From Scenedesmus sp. ARA3 (Eukaryota; Chlorophyta; Chlorophyceae; Sphaeropleales; Scenedesmaceae): a stretch of DNA of 64,000 bases. The translations under genes were made by a program, and so were the position numbers. The stretch covers positions 34,701 through 98,700 of the forward strand of contig RWJK01001594.1 of NCBI GenBank assembly GCA_004335835.1, read 5' to 3'. Below are positions 45,243-60,790 of this stretch, piece by piece. Position 1 is the first letter of the stretch; the number at the start of each line of letters is the position of its first letter. The notes below the pieces were generated by a model. It saw only the letters and a list, made by a program, of their open reading frames with translations, searched no databases and was not told the DNA's origin.

Positions 45243-48200
45243 AATGCCTGCCTGCTGCAGTATAGAGGTGCCCTGCCACTGCTGCTGTTTGTGCTGCCCA
45301 GGCAGTAGCTGTTTAGGCCGCTGCCTCTGCTGCTGCTGCTGCTGTGGTTGCTGTATGCTGCCGCCTGCACTGCTGGGTCTGTCTGCACCCTCGTGCCTCG
45401 GCAGGTAACAGTCAAGCAACCGCATGCTGCGCCTAACTTCACAGCCGCCACCAGCAGTATCCAGCGTCAGCAGCTGCTGCATGCCACCACCTGACATGGA
45501 GGGTCTGCTGCTGAAGCCCGCTATGCTGCTTCTGCTGCTGCTGACTCCACCGCCGCTGGTTGAAGGCCGCGCCGCACCGCCTGATGTGTCTCTGCTGCTG
45601 TCAGCATCGCCTGGAGCCCACGAGGCCCGCACACCTGCACGGCAGCAAAGCAGCACATCATACACTTGCATTCTTGCGCTACGAGCTCTCGGTCAATGGT
45701 GAAGACCCTGTGGATCAAGCGCCTGTGTGCTGATGCGACAAAGTTAACACTGCATGTGTATGCTGTGCTGCTGGCAGGGGCTTCCAGTTCAGTCAGCAAG
45801 CCGCAACCTACGCATGGATGATGCACGCAGCTCCTTTGCGATGGCCACCCTGTTGTGCCACACCAGGCCTTGGCTGTCCAAAGAAACTCGCAGCTGCAAG
45901 CACGGACAAGCGGTACACATGAGCACGTCAGTTAGCATGCATCTCGGCGCTTTGCAGTACTGCGGTGCTGCGTCAGTTCCAACAGGGTTTGTGGCACGCA
46001 TGCAGACGCATTTCGCTAAACATATCAGGTGCCACCAGCTGACCCGGCAGTCATGCATGAGAGCGCTGCCAGCAGCTGCGGCTTGCCTTGTGGGGTGTGC
46101 CATCACCGCGCAGTATCTGGTTCTGCAGCAGCTGCAGCTTGCTGCGCAGCTGGTCTCGCTCCTGGGCAGTCGCTGCTGCCTCGGCCTCTTTCTGCTTCAG
46201 CGCTGCCTCAAGCTGCCCTGCCTCCATCTCATTCTGCAGGCAGACAACATGTCAGCAGCAGCAGCAGGAGCGGTAACAATGCAACCCTGGTCACTGCAGA
46301 GGTAGCATGCACTGACTATGCACTTGCAGACAGCTGTGAAGCTGCCAGGATAAGACACACTGGCTATGTCCTTGCAGATAGCTGTAAACAACAACATTTC
46401 CATATGTTACCGCCACCCTTAAATGCTGTGCCCACATGCAGGTTCTCCGTGTGAGCTCACCAGGCGGCTCTTGAGCTGGCTTATCTCTGCTGCCATCGCC
46501 TTGATGACAGCCTTGTTGCTGGCCAGCTTGTTCAGCTGCGGCCGCATCACTACCCGGCCAGCGGCTGTGGCAAAGTGCAGCGCTGCACGCGTGTTGTCCA
46601 CAGAACCTGCAAGCAGCAAAACAGTGGTTGGTCGGTTGGTGCTGCTATGCATGATGGACGTGTTTGTCATGGCAGCAGCGGCATACTGGCCAGTAGGCGG
46701 TGCAAACTGCTGTGTGGGTGACGCTGCTGCAGCATCCAGATCCAGCCCACCTGCTGCTGGCGATATGGTTGTGATGATGGCCATGTATGAGTTGCCACTC
46801 AATGACGACTGCAGCAGCCGCGTGAGCTTGGAGTCCCGGTACGGCACGTGGCGCTTGCCCTGCAGACCACCCCGCATAGTTACGCACCAGTGGGTCAGCA
46901 ACTGCTTCACACCGTCACTGCACAATGTGCGTGGCATAACCTGTTCATTCAACTGCTGTATTTCGACTACGCGTGTGCCAGTTGTGTACTCCTTCCGCCT
47001 TTGCATTCATTTGCAGTGATGACAACCTGAATGGCTGTGCTCTGGCATGCAGTGCAGCCTAGTGCGATGCTCACCGGGTTATCGGCCAGAGCTCTGATCA
47101 CAGAGCTCAATGTTAGCAGGCTTTTGTTGATGTTGCCAGCCTGCAGAGAATGGCAGTTTGTGGGTCAGCTACCAAATCTAAGCATTGCTGTCTCTGCATG
47201 ATCACAACTGGTCGTGCTGCTGCATGCGCCACAGCTGCATGTGCATGAGCCATCCAGGCCACGTGCAAGCACACTGTAGCCTTGGCATGCATGGCAGCTG
47301 TGCTGCTTGCACCTTACCTCCTTCTGCCGCAGCTTCTCTTTCTCGCTGCTCTCTGCCACCTGCGAGCCACGCTCACTGCCTGCCAGGTCAACAAAGTTGA
47401 TGGTGGCAGTGGTGACAGCCGCGGCAGCTGCAGCTGCTGGCTGCTGTTCACTGCCGACATCTGCTGGTGCTGCTGCATCTTGCTTGCTGTCTGCTGCTTC
47501 ATCATCTGCAACTGCTGCCACGACACCTGCAGGCATGAGCAGGGGCCAAACAGGGGTGAGGTTTTTGAAAAGGCTCAAAGTGCTCAAGTTTCAAACAGCC
47601 AAACGCATGCAAGCTCAGATCCATGCTGCCATCAATAGCACGGAGACCAGAAGTACTCGGTGTCCTGCACTCACCTGCTGCAGCGCTGGCCGGCCTGCTT
47701 TCAATGTACAAGCGCACAATCTCGTGGCTCCGGCTGCTGTTGTCGTTCATGCGGGTTGCACGAGTCTGCGGTAAAACAAGCAGGCAGTTGGTCATTGCGT
47801 TGAAGGCTGCTATGTGCTTGCCTTGGAGCTGCGGGTGCCCACATGCCAATGGATATGTACTGCATGTAGTTTGGACTGTACCGGCCCAAGTTTGCCATGC
47901 ATATGCCTGTACAGCTGACAGGCGTATATTGCATGTGGCGATGCTGCTGCGGTGTCTGCTCACCTGCCTACGCGCCTCTACCTCAGCCAGCAGCTGCTGC
48001 AGATGCTGCTCAGACTGCACGCCTGCTTCGCTGAGCCCCTCAGCCACAGTGCCTTTGAGAGGATCATCCAGCAGCTTTAGCCCAGGGCTGTTGTCGCGCA
48101 GCAAGTCACGTACCACCTCGTTGTATATCTCAACTGCAGCCATACGTATGATGAACTCCCTGCTTGGGTCTTGCGAGATGGCCTGGAACATGTCTTGTGC

Positions 48201-48596
48201 TGCTGCTGCCATGATGGCCTGCATGGTGTATGTCTTGCCACTGCCAGTCTGTCCATATGCAAATATTGTGCTGTTGTAGCCGCGCATAGAGGCTGCCACC
48301 AAGCCTGCTGCTGCCTCTGTGTACACCTGCTCAGAGCTGCTGCTGTCTGGGAACACGCGGTTGTACTGGTAGCTCGTGCACTGTGCTGCTGGTTTGTCGG
48401 GGTCAACATGCTGCAGAGTATTGCTGCCAACTGCATCCCAGGCTGTGCGCTCTCGTGCAAGCTGTTCTAGCTCAAGCAGCGGCCTGATGCGCACTGCAAC
48501 CCAGACACGCTCCTTCTTGGCAAAAGCATTGCTGCTGGCGCGCATGCTCGAGGCGGAAAACGATCTTCTGGCCCGGTCCTGGCTCACAACATCCAT
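41554..48596 (-). CDS. Kinesin-7 of the NACK/HINKEL type, 1466 aa
   Basis: Fourteen exons: 48596-47964, 47765-47675, 47526-47318, 47140-47075, 46859-46751, 46606-46461, 46233-46087, 45893-45812, 45634-45069, 44844-44318, 44132-43697, 43448-42736, 42486-42328, 42070-41554. The motor, about 28-400, shows ERVWVAVRIRPL, P-loop GYNSTIFAYGQTGSGKTYTM, LKLLDDPLKGTVAEGLSE, switch I NDNSSRSH, switch II FVDLAGSERGSQ, NINKSLLTLSSVIRALADN and RHVPYRDSKLTRLLQSSLSG. Coiled coil follows (MEAGQLEAALKQKEAEAAAT). The C-terminal part, about 1115-1295, carries KIVALWEELYVPLAYRSRFF, FYYEVEARRLEWKRSQ and EREELYQAWGVDPDTKERKL then LVFKLWSRETL, the DUF3490 domain of plant NACK kinesins. Those bind and activate a MAPKKK at the division plane; a role in phycoplast cytokinesis is inferred. 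Exon 7 needs a GC donor (AAG|GCAAGC) for frame. Confidence 0.9.
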
Positions 48597-49326
48597 GGCT
48601 GCTGTGAGGGCGTGGTTGCTGCTCAGCAGTGTTGCTAGGTCGTCTGCAGTGTCATGTTTGGCTGTCCAGCCGCACAGTAAGCAACAAGCAGCTTATATCA
48701 ACTACAAATCATAGTTATAAGCTATATGATACGGCTTGAGAAGCAGCAACGTGCTGTTGTTGGCACGGCCATCAGCTGTTGCCGAGTCAAATTTTGCGAA
48801 AAAACAAACGGACAGCAGCCTATGCTACGTGTCGAACCTGCTGATGATTGCATTCCTACTCGTTTCGCCAGCACCTGGCTCGCAGCTGCTGTGCAAGGAT
48901 GTAACAGTGGCAGGCAAACCCCTCTCGACCCCTCGATGCAGTGTATCAGCAGATAGCAATCAACAAGCTTTTGGCATCGGGTGATCCGGTTTCCGGGACG
49001 GTTGTGCATCATACTGTCCCGGCAATCGCATCGCTCGCATCGACATCAAGCAGTACAGGTGACTGAGGACATGGTCTGCAACCCGAACGGCAGTCCGTAT
49101 AGCTTCGTTCTAGACCAAGGTGTCCGCCTGGATCTTCAACCGCGCATACAGGGGGTTTGCAAGCCATCTTGGCAACAAGCCAGATGCAGCATTGCTGATA
49201 TTGTGCCCTGGCCAGCAGCAGGCTCCAGCACAGGGACATCCCCAGGATGTCTGGTTGGTACTCAAGCGTAAAATTCGTTACAATGGAGCTCAAAGTTCAA
49301 CCACCAAATATGGGAAGTTGGGTTGG
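48597..49326. other. Intergenic between tandem minus-strand genes
   Basis: 730 bases holding the kinesin promoter and the 3' end of the aminotransferase gene; nothing else supported. Confidence 0.4.
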
Positions 49327-53313
<3,987 letters not shown>

Positions 53314-54166
53314 GCTGTAGCCACCACTGTAAACTGTGGTGAAAACTTAACAGCAAGGAGTCAACGAAAGGTGAGGAACCATTCTCTGTGGTCTGGAATT
53401 TACAGCAGGCAGGTCTTGCAAGAAGGGCTTGTGGTGTAGGGTTGTGCACACCCATGGCACTGGGCCCACCCCAGGATGGGGAGGTCTACTGATCTCATGA
53501 GACACTTGAGTAGCAATCCGCCGTTGCCATCTTCAGTCAATCACTCTATGAGTGGTGAATAAGATATGCGCACGATGATGGCGTGGTAAGTGCGAGCTTT
53601 GCCCATGGTATTCTTGGCACATTGCATCCTTGGTGACCCGGTCCTGGTGGCATGGTGGCCCTTTGACCCTTGATCAGAGAACCTTGGCTGCAATACTTTT
53701 CAACACCCCCAGTGGCAGTCACCAATCTTGCTACTCTGAACCTCCAGAGCAACCGGACAGCAACCTGCTCTGCAGCTGCAGGGGCAGCTCCCTCATACCT
53801 GGTCTGTGCATGCTCAGCATTGGTGCTGCTGTCATCATCAGCAGCAAAATATCAACCAATGCAAAACGTATAACTAAGTAGATCAGCAGCTATCTTGCTT
53901 AAGCTCAGGTAGCTGTGTGGCACAGCCCTGGTCATCCTGCATTGGGAGTGTGTTGACTGCACCAGGCACCACCTATCGAATGACGTCATACACCGCCACG
54001 AGGGCTGAAACAGCATCACAGTCTCCAAGGAAGACAATGTGTTGCGTTTGTTCCGCTACAAAAGGCCACATAATGGTTAGACGCATCTTCCCGCCCCCCC
54101 TTCATCAACCCTGCTGAGCAGTGCTCGTAGGCCTGACTTCGAAAGAAGGAGAGATTATCACAAGCT
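53314..54166. other. Intergenic, 0.85 kb, upstream of two divergent genes
   Basis: Holds the aminotransferase promoter and probably that of the EF-hand gene. It is less CTG-rich than its surroundings and contains many short open frames on both strands, none with a recognised domain. Confidence 0.4.
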
Positions 54167-55753
54167 ATGTTCGTTTTTGTGCAACACAATCACATCATCA
54201 GGTTGCTCGCGGCTACAGCAAAGCTTGAAGGACCAAGCATAGCAGATAGAGGCGTGGCCCTGTGGCGGACGCCAGATGCAGTTGCTAGATCCTACATTGC
54301 TTATATCACTAGTGGGAATACCATCGAAGAATCTGAAGAGGTGCTGGCGCAGCCAGACTGCAGAACCTGCTAAGCAGCAGCAGTATAGCAGCGCAGCAGA
54401 CTGACATAATGCCACACCTCATGCAGGGCCCTCAACAAAGAGCTAGACATATACAGCAGGGCTGTAAGCAGCGAGGGCTTGCTCTGCATTCGGAAGGTAC
54501 GTTGCAGTCCGCCATGCTGCTATACTCTGCCCACGCCAGGCTGTCCTGTGTGCACGCTCATCAGACACTGGTGTAGCCGTATGCCCTGCCTGCACCGTGA
54601 CCTCAAAACAGCGCTGCATGCAATGACACCCTGCAGTACTGGGACGCGCACTGTTCTACTGTCAGCAAGCTGCCAGCCATTGCCCTGCTGGACCAGAGCA
54701 GCTGCCCCAGGGGCATCTCAGACACAGACTTCCTGGCGCTGCTGTCACGCCTCACCAGCCTGCAGCAATGGCAGATATGGGACCTGTGGTACACACTGGA
54801 TGTCCACGGCTGCGGCTTCGTGAGTTTGACAGTTGCAGCTGCTTTCACAGAGCTACTCAGACTCTGCTACACAGCAGCAGCAATGCGTAGGCCTGAACTG
54901 TAGTTCAGCACAGCTGCCAGCCTGAAGCAAAGCTGCTCAGAAATGCTGAGCTGCTCTACATAGCAGTAGCAAGCCTGCAATGCACAGGGTTGACAAGCGC
55001 TGTTCAGCACAGCTGCTAGCCTGAGTTTGTGGCCACAGTGGCTCTTGCACTGTTACTGGTTGCTCAACAAGCCAATGTACAATGTACTGCTGCAGGTTGG
55101 CTGCCCAGAGTTCACGCTGCTGGTGGTGCTGATGTGCGCAGCAGAGGCAGGGCAGCAGATGCAAGCAGTGCATGCGTACTGCAGCAGCATCTGCCGCGTG
55201 TTCACAGGTGAGGTTGCAGCTGCAGCTAACACACAGCAAGGGGCTTGTGACCATACTGTGTTGCTCATACCAGCAGCAGCCTTTGGGAGTACAGCCTGTG
55301 GTTCAAACTGCCTGTTTTACATGCAGTTATCAACCAGTCAGCAGAAGCATGCTGTTACAAGGCCAGTGTGCAGCGTGTTACGGGCGGCTTCCAAGTAACA
55401 GCAGGTGCTGCTGCCTCTGCTGCTGATTTTGTAGGTGCACATGTAGGCAGCACTTTTGCGGGGCTCACCCAGTGTTGCCAGCTGCTGCAGCTGCCATTTG
55501 GCTGTCTGGTGACAGCTGTTCGCCAGCTGCAGCTGCAGCTGGATGTGGTTTACAAACCAGTGAGTGTCAGCAGCAGCAACGGCTGCTGCTGCAAGCTGCC
55601 AGCAGTGGCAACCGGCAAGCCCAGCAGCAGCAGCTGCTGCCCCTGCAGCTCCTGCAGCTGCAGGCACCTAGGAGGCGTGCAGACCAGCTGGCAAGAACCG
55701 TGCAGCGGCGCAAGCAGCACACGCACATGTGTCTGCAGCAGCAAAGCAGCTGA
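54167..55753 (+). CDS. EF-hand protein, 5' end uncertain
   Basis: Well-supported exons: 54427-54496, 54637-54819, 55096-55207, 55435-55559, 55649-55753. They read ALNKELDIYSRAVSSEGLLC, then SDTDFLALLSRLTSLQQWQI, then WDLWYTLDVHGCGFVGCPEF with TLLVVLMCAAEAGQQM. DVHGCGFVGCPE, created by the 54819/55096 junction, fits the 12-residue EF-hand loop (D1, H3, C5, G6, F7, E12), though His and Cys at positions 3 and 5 make calcium binding doubtful. The C-terminus is a basic helix (APRRRADQLARTVQRRKQHT). A first exon starting at ATG 54167 (MFVFVQHNHIIR) and ending at 54261 or 54201 would fit in phase, but neither donor is strong. No specific family recognised. Confidence 0.55.
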
Positions 55754-56837
55754 AAGGGGCCCCTGTTGGCCAGCCAGCAGCGGCGGCTGCAGCAGCAGGG
55801 CCGGGTGCAGCACCTGCAGCAGCAGTGTGCTGGAGCCGGAGCTTGGCCTTCCTGGTGCAGGAAGCGATGCAGCTGTGGCAGTGATCCGAACTGCTGGCAC
55901 ATGCAAGTGCCAAATGCAGTCACAGGGGGCACAGCATGCTGCTGGTGATGAGGTGAGGGATTTGCTGGTGGTGATGAGAAGCTTTTTGCATGTCTATTTA
56001 CCTTCTGATGTGAGAGCGGCACGCTGCATTGTGGAAATGACCTGACCAGTGCAGAAATCATGATAAGCGGGAGCTGCAGCAGGAGCTGTAAAACCACGTC
56101 CAGAGCCGTGTGTCATGCTGTTGGCGAGTCACTCTGCAAGTGGCCAGCAGTTGGGTCTGCTGCTCGTGGCAATATGCTTGCACTTGACAACCGCAGACAT
56201 GGCATGCACTGCGCGCCAACCCCTTGCATTCCAGAGCCTTACCCTATTGCTCAATCACAAGTGCTGCTGCTGCCTGCTGCAAATCTGTTGTCGTGTGTGC
56301 TGAAGGACGTACAGCTCCTGCTCTTCACCACTGTCCAGCTTGCCCAGGGCGTGCTGCTGCCATACCAAACAGGCGACACCATAGATGCTGGTGCACCAGA
56401 AGAAACAAACGCTCGCAGCAACATGCTTCGAGGCTTGTGTTGCATCGGATGCATGTCTTCTTGATCAAGGAAGTTTGTGTCCAGGGTTGTCAGCTGCTGT
56501 TGCCGCATCGTTGCATATGTAAGCTACATATCTCGCAGATCAAAGGATATGATAAGAAAACATGAAAACAGGGCATTTTAGTTCCAGCAAGACGGTGTCG
56601 GAACATTGACACGTGGAGGAGCCAGAATGCCAGACCGAGTGTTTGTTAGCAGCCCGTGAGCAGGAACAAAAACGGGTGATGCAAGTCAGAAAGTTGAAGC
56701 ATCGCAACACAGCCGTCCTAATCGCTATAATATATTGAGACTTTGATACGCAGCTCAGCAACTGCTACTCCGACACCTCTGCTTCGACAGAGATCCGGTA
56801 CCCACGTTGCTTTGCATTGAATGCGCTGTAATTGAAC
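55754..56837. other. Intergenic, 1.1 kb
   Basis: The first 200 bases are CAG-rich and probably 3' UTR of the EF-hand gene. The rest holds the promoter of the small membrane-protein gene. No frame looks coding. Confidence 0.4.
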
Positions 56838-57477
56838 ATGGGTAGGCGCTCAGGTAAGGTGCCTGCTGTGCTGCTTGACGGGGTGTCACGACACAACGCA
56901 ACTAGGCAACAATTTCACGGTGATCTGACACTAGAATGCTCAGGTTTGACTGCGAGAGAGACCTTGTGTAGCTTGGCTATCAGTAGTAAGTAATGCTGCG
57001 TGTTACCTGCCACTTCGAAACACGCCACAGGGGACCAGACTCATTTCACCGCCACCGGCCCAGAGCGTGATACGCAAGCTCACTTCCACACCAAGAAGAT
57101 TGGTTTGAGCGCTCGGCACAAGGACCAGCACACACGCCCTGTGAAGCAAGGCATCAACAGGCAGCAGCTGGCCAAGGAGCAGGCACACTCCAGGTGACCA
57201 GGCTGTGTCCTGTCAGTCATGAACCACTGCAGACAAGAGCAATGTGTTGTGATGACTCAAGTATGGAAAATGCAACGGTTGTGTTGCTTGTGCTGCCTCC
57301 TGTGAGACCTGTCATCACCGCTGCTGCCACCGCCGTCATCGCTGCTGCTGCTGCTTCTGCTGCTGCTGTTGCAGGTATCCCTTTGGCAAAAGCGTGTACT
57401 GGCTGAGCCTCCTGGTCTTCATCAGCTTTGTGGTGGCTTCTCTCTACTGGATCACCTACTTTGCAAGCACCTCCTAG
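56838..57477 (+). CDS. Small tail-anchored membrane protein, 93 aa, unknown family
   Basis: Exons 56838-56853, 57031-57193, 57375-57477; phases agree and it ends TAG. The first coding exon is only 16 bases (MGRRS plus one base). The soluble part is basic and hydrophilic: GDQTHFTATGPERDTQAHFH, TKKIGLSARHKDQHTRPVKQ, INRQQLAKEQAHSR. It is followed by one C-terminal helix, YPFGKSVYWLSLLVFISFVV then ASLYWITYFASTS. A basic region before a single C-terminal membrane segment suggests a tail-anchored protein facing the cytosol. The sequence is not one I recognise; its length recalls RAMP4/SERP, but the motifs differ. The model rests on clean splice phases and the membrane segment. Confidence 0.72.
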
Positions 57478-57524
57478 GCGCCACACAGGAGGCGCCGCCT
57501 GCTCCTGCAGGGGCGGGCAGGCAG

Positions 57525-57526
57525 TG

Positions 57527-57568
<42 letters not shown>

Positions 57569-57585
57569 GCGGCGGCGGCGGCAGC
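57525..57585 (+). repeat. CAG and CGG triplet runs in the spacer
   Basis: A (CAG)n run of about 14 units followed directly by (CGG)5 between the small membrane-protein gene and Pelota; likely 3' UTR or promoter sequence. Confidence 0.85.
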
Positions 57586-57666
57586 AACAACAGTGGCAGC
57601 GCAGCAGCTGTGGGAGTAGTGGCAATAGCAGTACTGTTCTAGAATACAAGCAAAGGCGGTGGGACA

Positions 57667-60600
57667 ATGAAGCTGATACACCAAAGCTATGTCAAGAATG
57701 GAGCTGGAGAGGTCAAAGTCGTGCCTGAGGAAGGTAGGCTTGCACTACTAGCTAGCATAAGAACGCTGAACAATACTTCTCAACTCACTCTGCTATCGTG
57801 TGCATGCGTGGCAGAGGATATGTGGCACGTGTTCGCTGCCTTTCCGCAGTGTGCTGCCAACTGCTCTCATGTGCATTCCCAGCTGAGGACATGTGGCACG
57901 CATCATATCATCTCGCACCTTCTCCAGCTGTCTTCTCACACTGCCCTTGCAACTGAACTATGGTTCCATGCATGCACAGCCGAGGACATGTGGCACGTGT
58001 TCAACCTGGTGCGCGAGGGTGACCGCGTGACCGGCACCACCTTCCGCAAGGTGGCCAAGGACAGCGGCACGGGCGCGGAGAGTGAGCGCGTCAAGTTAAG
58101 GCTGACAATCCAGGTGGAGGGCGTGGAATTTGACCCAGAAGGTGAGCGGAGGCTGTGCTTCATCAAATATATATGATACAATCTGGCCACAACCGCTATC
58201 CCCAGGCTGTGCTTTTGGGGGGAAAACTTGCTTTTGGTCTGTGTACATGCACCCGCTTGCGTCAAACCACGCCACCCACCTCATGTATGGCCCCAGTTGG
58301 GTGCGGTGCTGCAGAGTGGGGGATGGCCCCAGTGGGTGGTGTGCTGCCAACACGAAGACGTGCATCAGCAGCAGGCGCCGACAGCCGGCACACATGAAGC
58401 TACCCCATGTACCGCAGGGTCGGTTGTCAAACCCTTTCTTATCAGCATACCTGCCACATTACCTTTGCCTTTCGGCGCCAGAGCCAGCTTCAGCCCTGCT
58501 TGCATGTTGTAAAATGAGAACTCTCGCTATAGCCAGTACCTCCAACCAGCAACGTGCTCCTGCAACTCATCCTGACCTTCCATCTCACCATACTGTCACG
58601 CGGCCCTGCAGGCAGCTCCATCCGCTTGAAGGGCCGCAACCTCACCGAGTGCGAGCACATTAAGCTGGGCGCGTACCACACACTGGAGCTGGAGCCGCAG
58701 CGCGCTTTTAGCCTGGCCAAGCCCTGCTGGGATGCACTGGATATCGAGCGGCTGCGCAGCGCATGCGATCCACAAGCCTCGGCAGACCTGGCAGCGCTGC
58801 TGATCACGGTGCGTGTGCTGCGGCGGCAGGGCGTGGGTGTGTGGCTTGCGTGCTGCGACATGTTGGCTTGAAGTAAATAAGAACAGCAGGCCGAGATTCG
58901 CTGCTGCCAGGTAGCTGCGTGCATGCGGTGTTGCGCTTGGGTAGCGCAGGGTTTGACGTGTTGCTTGAGATCTGGGTGAGCAGTTTTTCGGCCTGATGGG
59001 CGGCTGTTGGGAGGAGGCAGCTGTTGCAGCAGGCGGCCTGAGCTGCTGGCTGCGGTGCCGCCCTGCGTGGCGCACATGTGCCTTGTTTGCATCAGCGCCA
59101 GCAACTGCCGCTGTGTGTTTCAGCTCAAGCTGCCTCATTGTCATCTTGCTATGCTGCAGGAGATGGTTTGGATTAGGTTGTTGGGTCTATTGTTTGCCTA
59201 AAAACTTTGTGGCGAAAAAAAATGAGTCTAAAATTGTTAGATGTGGTAACGGCACCCCAAGCCAAGGATCCATAGCCTTCCTGACCGGGAGAAAGGCCAC
59301 AGTGGGACTGAAACAAGGCCCATCCGCATTTGCCGGCGCAGGATGCTGGCGCACCTGTGCCTGGTTGGCAGCAGCACCAGCTACCGCTGCTTGTGGTTTG
59401 CTTCAGCAGCTACCCCGCTGTCGTCTTGCTGTGCTGCAGGAGGGCCTGGCGCACCTGTGCCTTGTTGGCAGCAGCACCACGCTGGTGCGTGCCAAGATTG
59501 AGGCCAACCTGCCACGCAAGCGCGGGCCAGCAGTGGCTGGCTACGACAAGGCCTTTGATAAGTTCATGGACCAGGTACGTGCGGGGAGGCCAGGGTGATG
59601 AGGAGGCCAGAGTAATCATCATGTGTGTTTGTGCATGCTGATGACCCAGTTGCTGGGTACATAAGAGGATTGCGGTGGTAGCAGCGAGGCGATACTGATG
59701 CTGTTGTGCTAGCTGGCAGAGCATGTCTGCTAGGTTGAACCAGGCTGTTGCTCAACGTCCTGTGACGCTGCTTGCTGCTGCTGCCTGCTGCTGCCTGCTG
59801 CTGGCTGCAGGTGTTTGGCGCTGTGGTGCGGCATGTGGACTGGTCTATTGTGAAGTGCCTGGTCATCGCTGGGCCTGGCTTTGCCAAGGACACGTTCAAG
59901 ACGTACCTGGAGGCAGAGGCAGTGCGGCGGGATGTGCGGCCGCTGATAGAGAACAAGGCCAGCATCATCACTGCACAGGCGCGTCAAGGAGTGTCGCAAC
60001 AGAAGCAGCAACGGTTGACTTGGTAGTTGCTGAATGTGCAGCTGCTCTGCGCAGGCGCGTAAACACTGCAGCGTCATTGAGCGGCTTGCGCAATGCTGCA
60101 CTGCTACTTGAACGTGTTGCGGCGGGCTGCCAGATGCCTTGCTGTGCTGCACGTGGCTGCCAGTAGCAACCTGATGGGCGATGCTGCCTGCCTACATTGC
60201 TGACGCCGCCGCGGCTGCTGCTGCTGCTGCTGTTGCCGTTGTTGCTGGGGCCTGCAGGCGTCGTCAGCGTACAAGCACTCGCTAAAAGAGGTGCTGGCGC
60301 TGCCGGCTATTGCAGGCAAGATCAAGGACACCAAGGCAGCTCGGGAGGTGGCAGCGCTGCAGGTAAGGAAGCTTCATGGCACACTTGTGCATGGAATGTT
60401 TGTGGAACTGTGGATGATGACTGGACGTAGAAGCAGACTCCTGCAAGATGCCGCTGTGATTTTGTGTGGCGGGGATGCAGCTATGATGCAGCAGCCTTGA
60501 GGTTTGACTGCATGTGGCTGCAAGGTGGCAGGGGGCTGCGCATGTTGGGCTTGGTGTTGAGCGGAATGCAGCACGCTGTGCTGTGTGGAGCCTTGGGGCG

Positions 60601-60741
60601 GCGTGCAACATGCCGGGCTGTTTGAAGCCACATATGATTGTGTGCAGCACCAGCATATTACGACATGCGTCATGCCCGGCGACAGACACCAACGCTGATC
60701 AGCATCCATACCCATGCTCTGGTGTGCGTGCTGTTCCTGCC

Positions 60742-60790
<49 letters not shown>

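Noticed and set aside
53546..53752. Minus-strand frame reading CNVPRIPWAKLALTTPSSCA, considered as a retroelement remnant
   Set aside because: Too short and no recognisable reverse transcriptase, integrase or gag motif.
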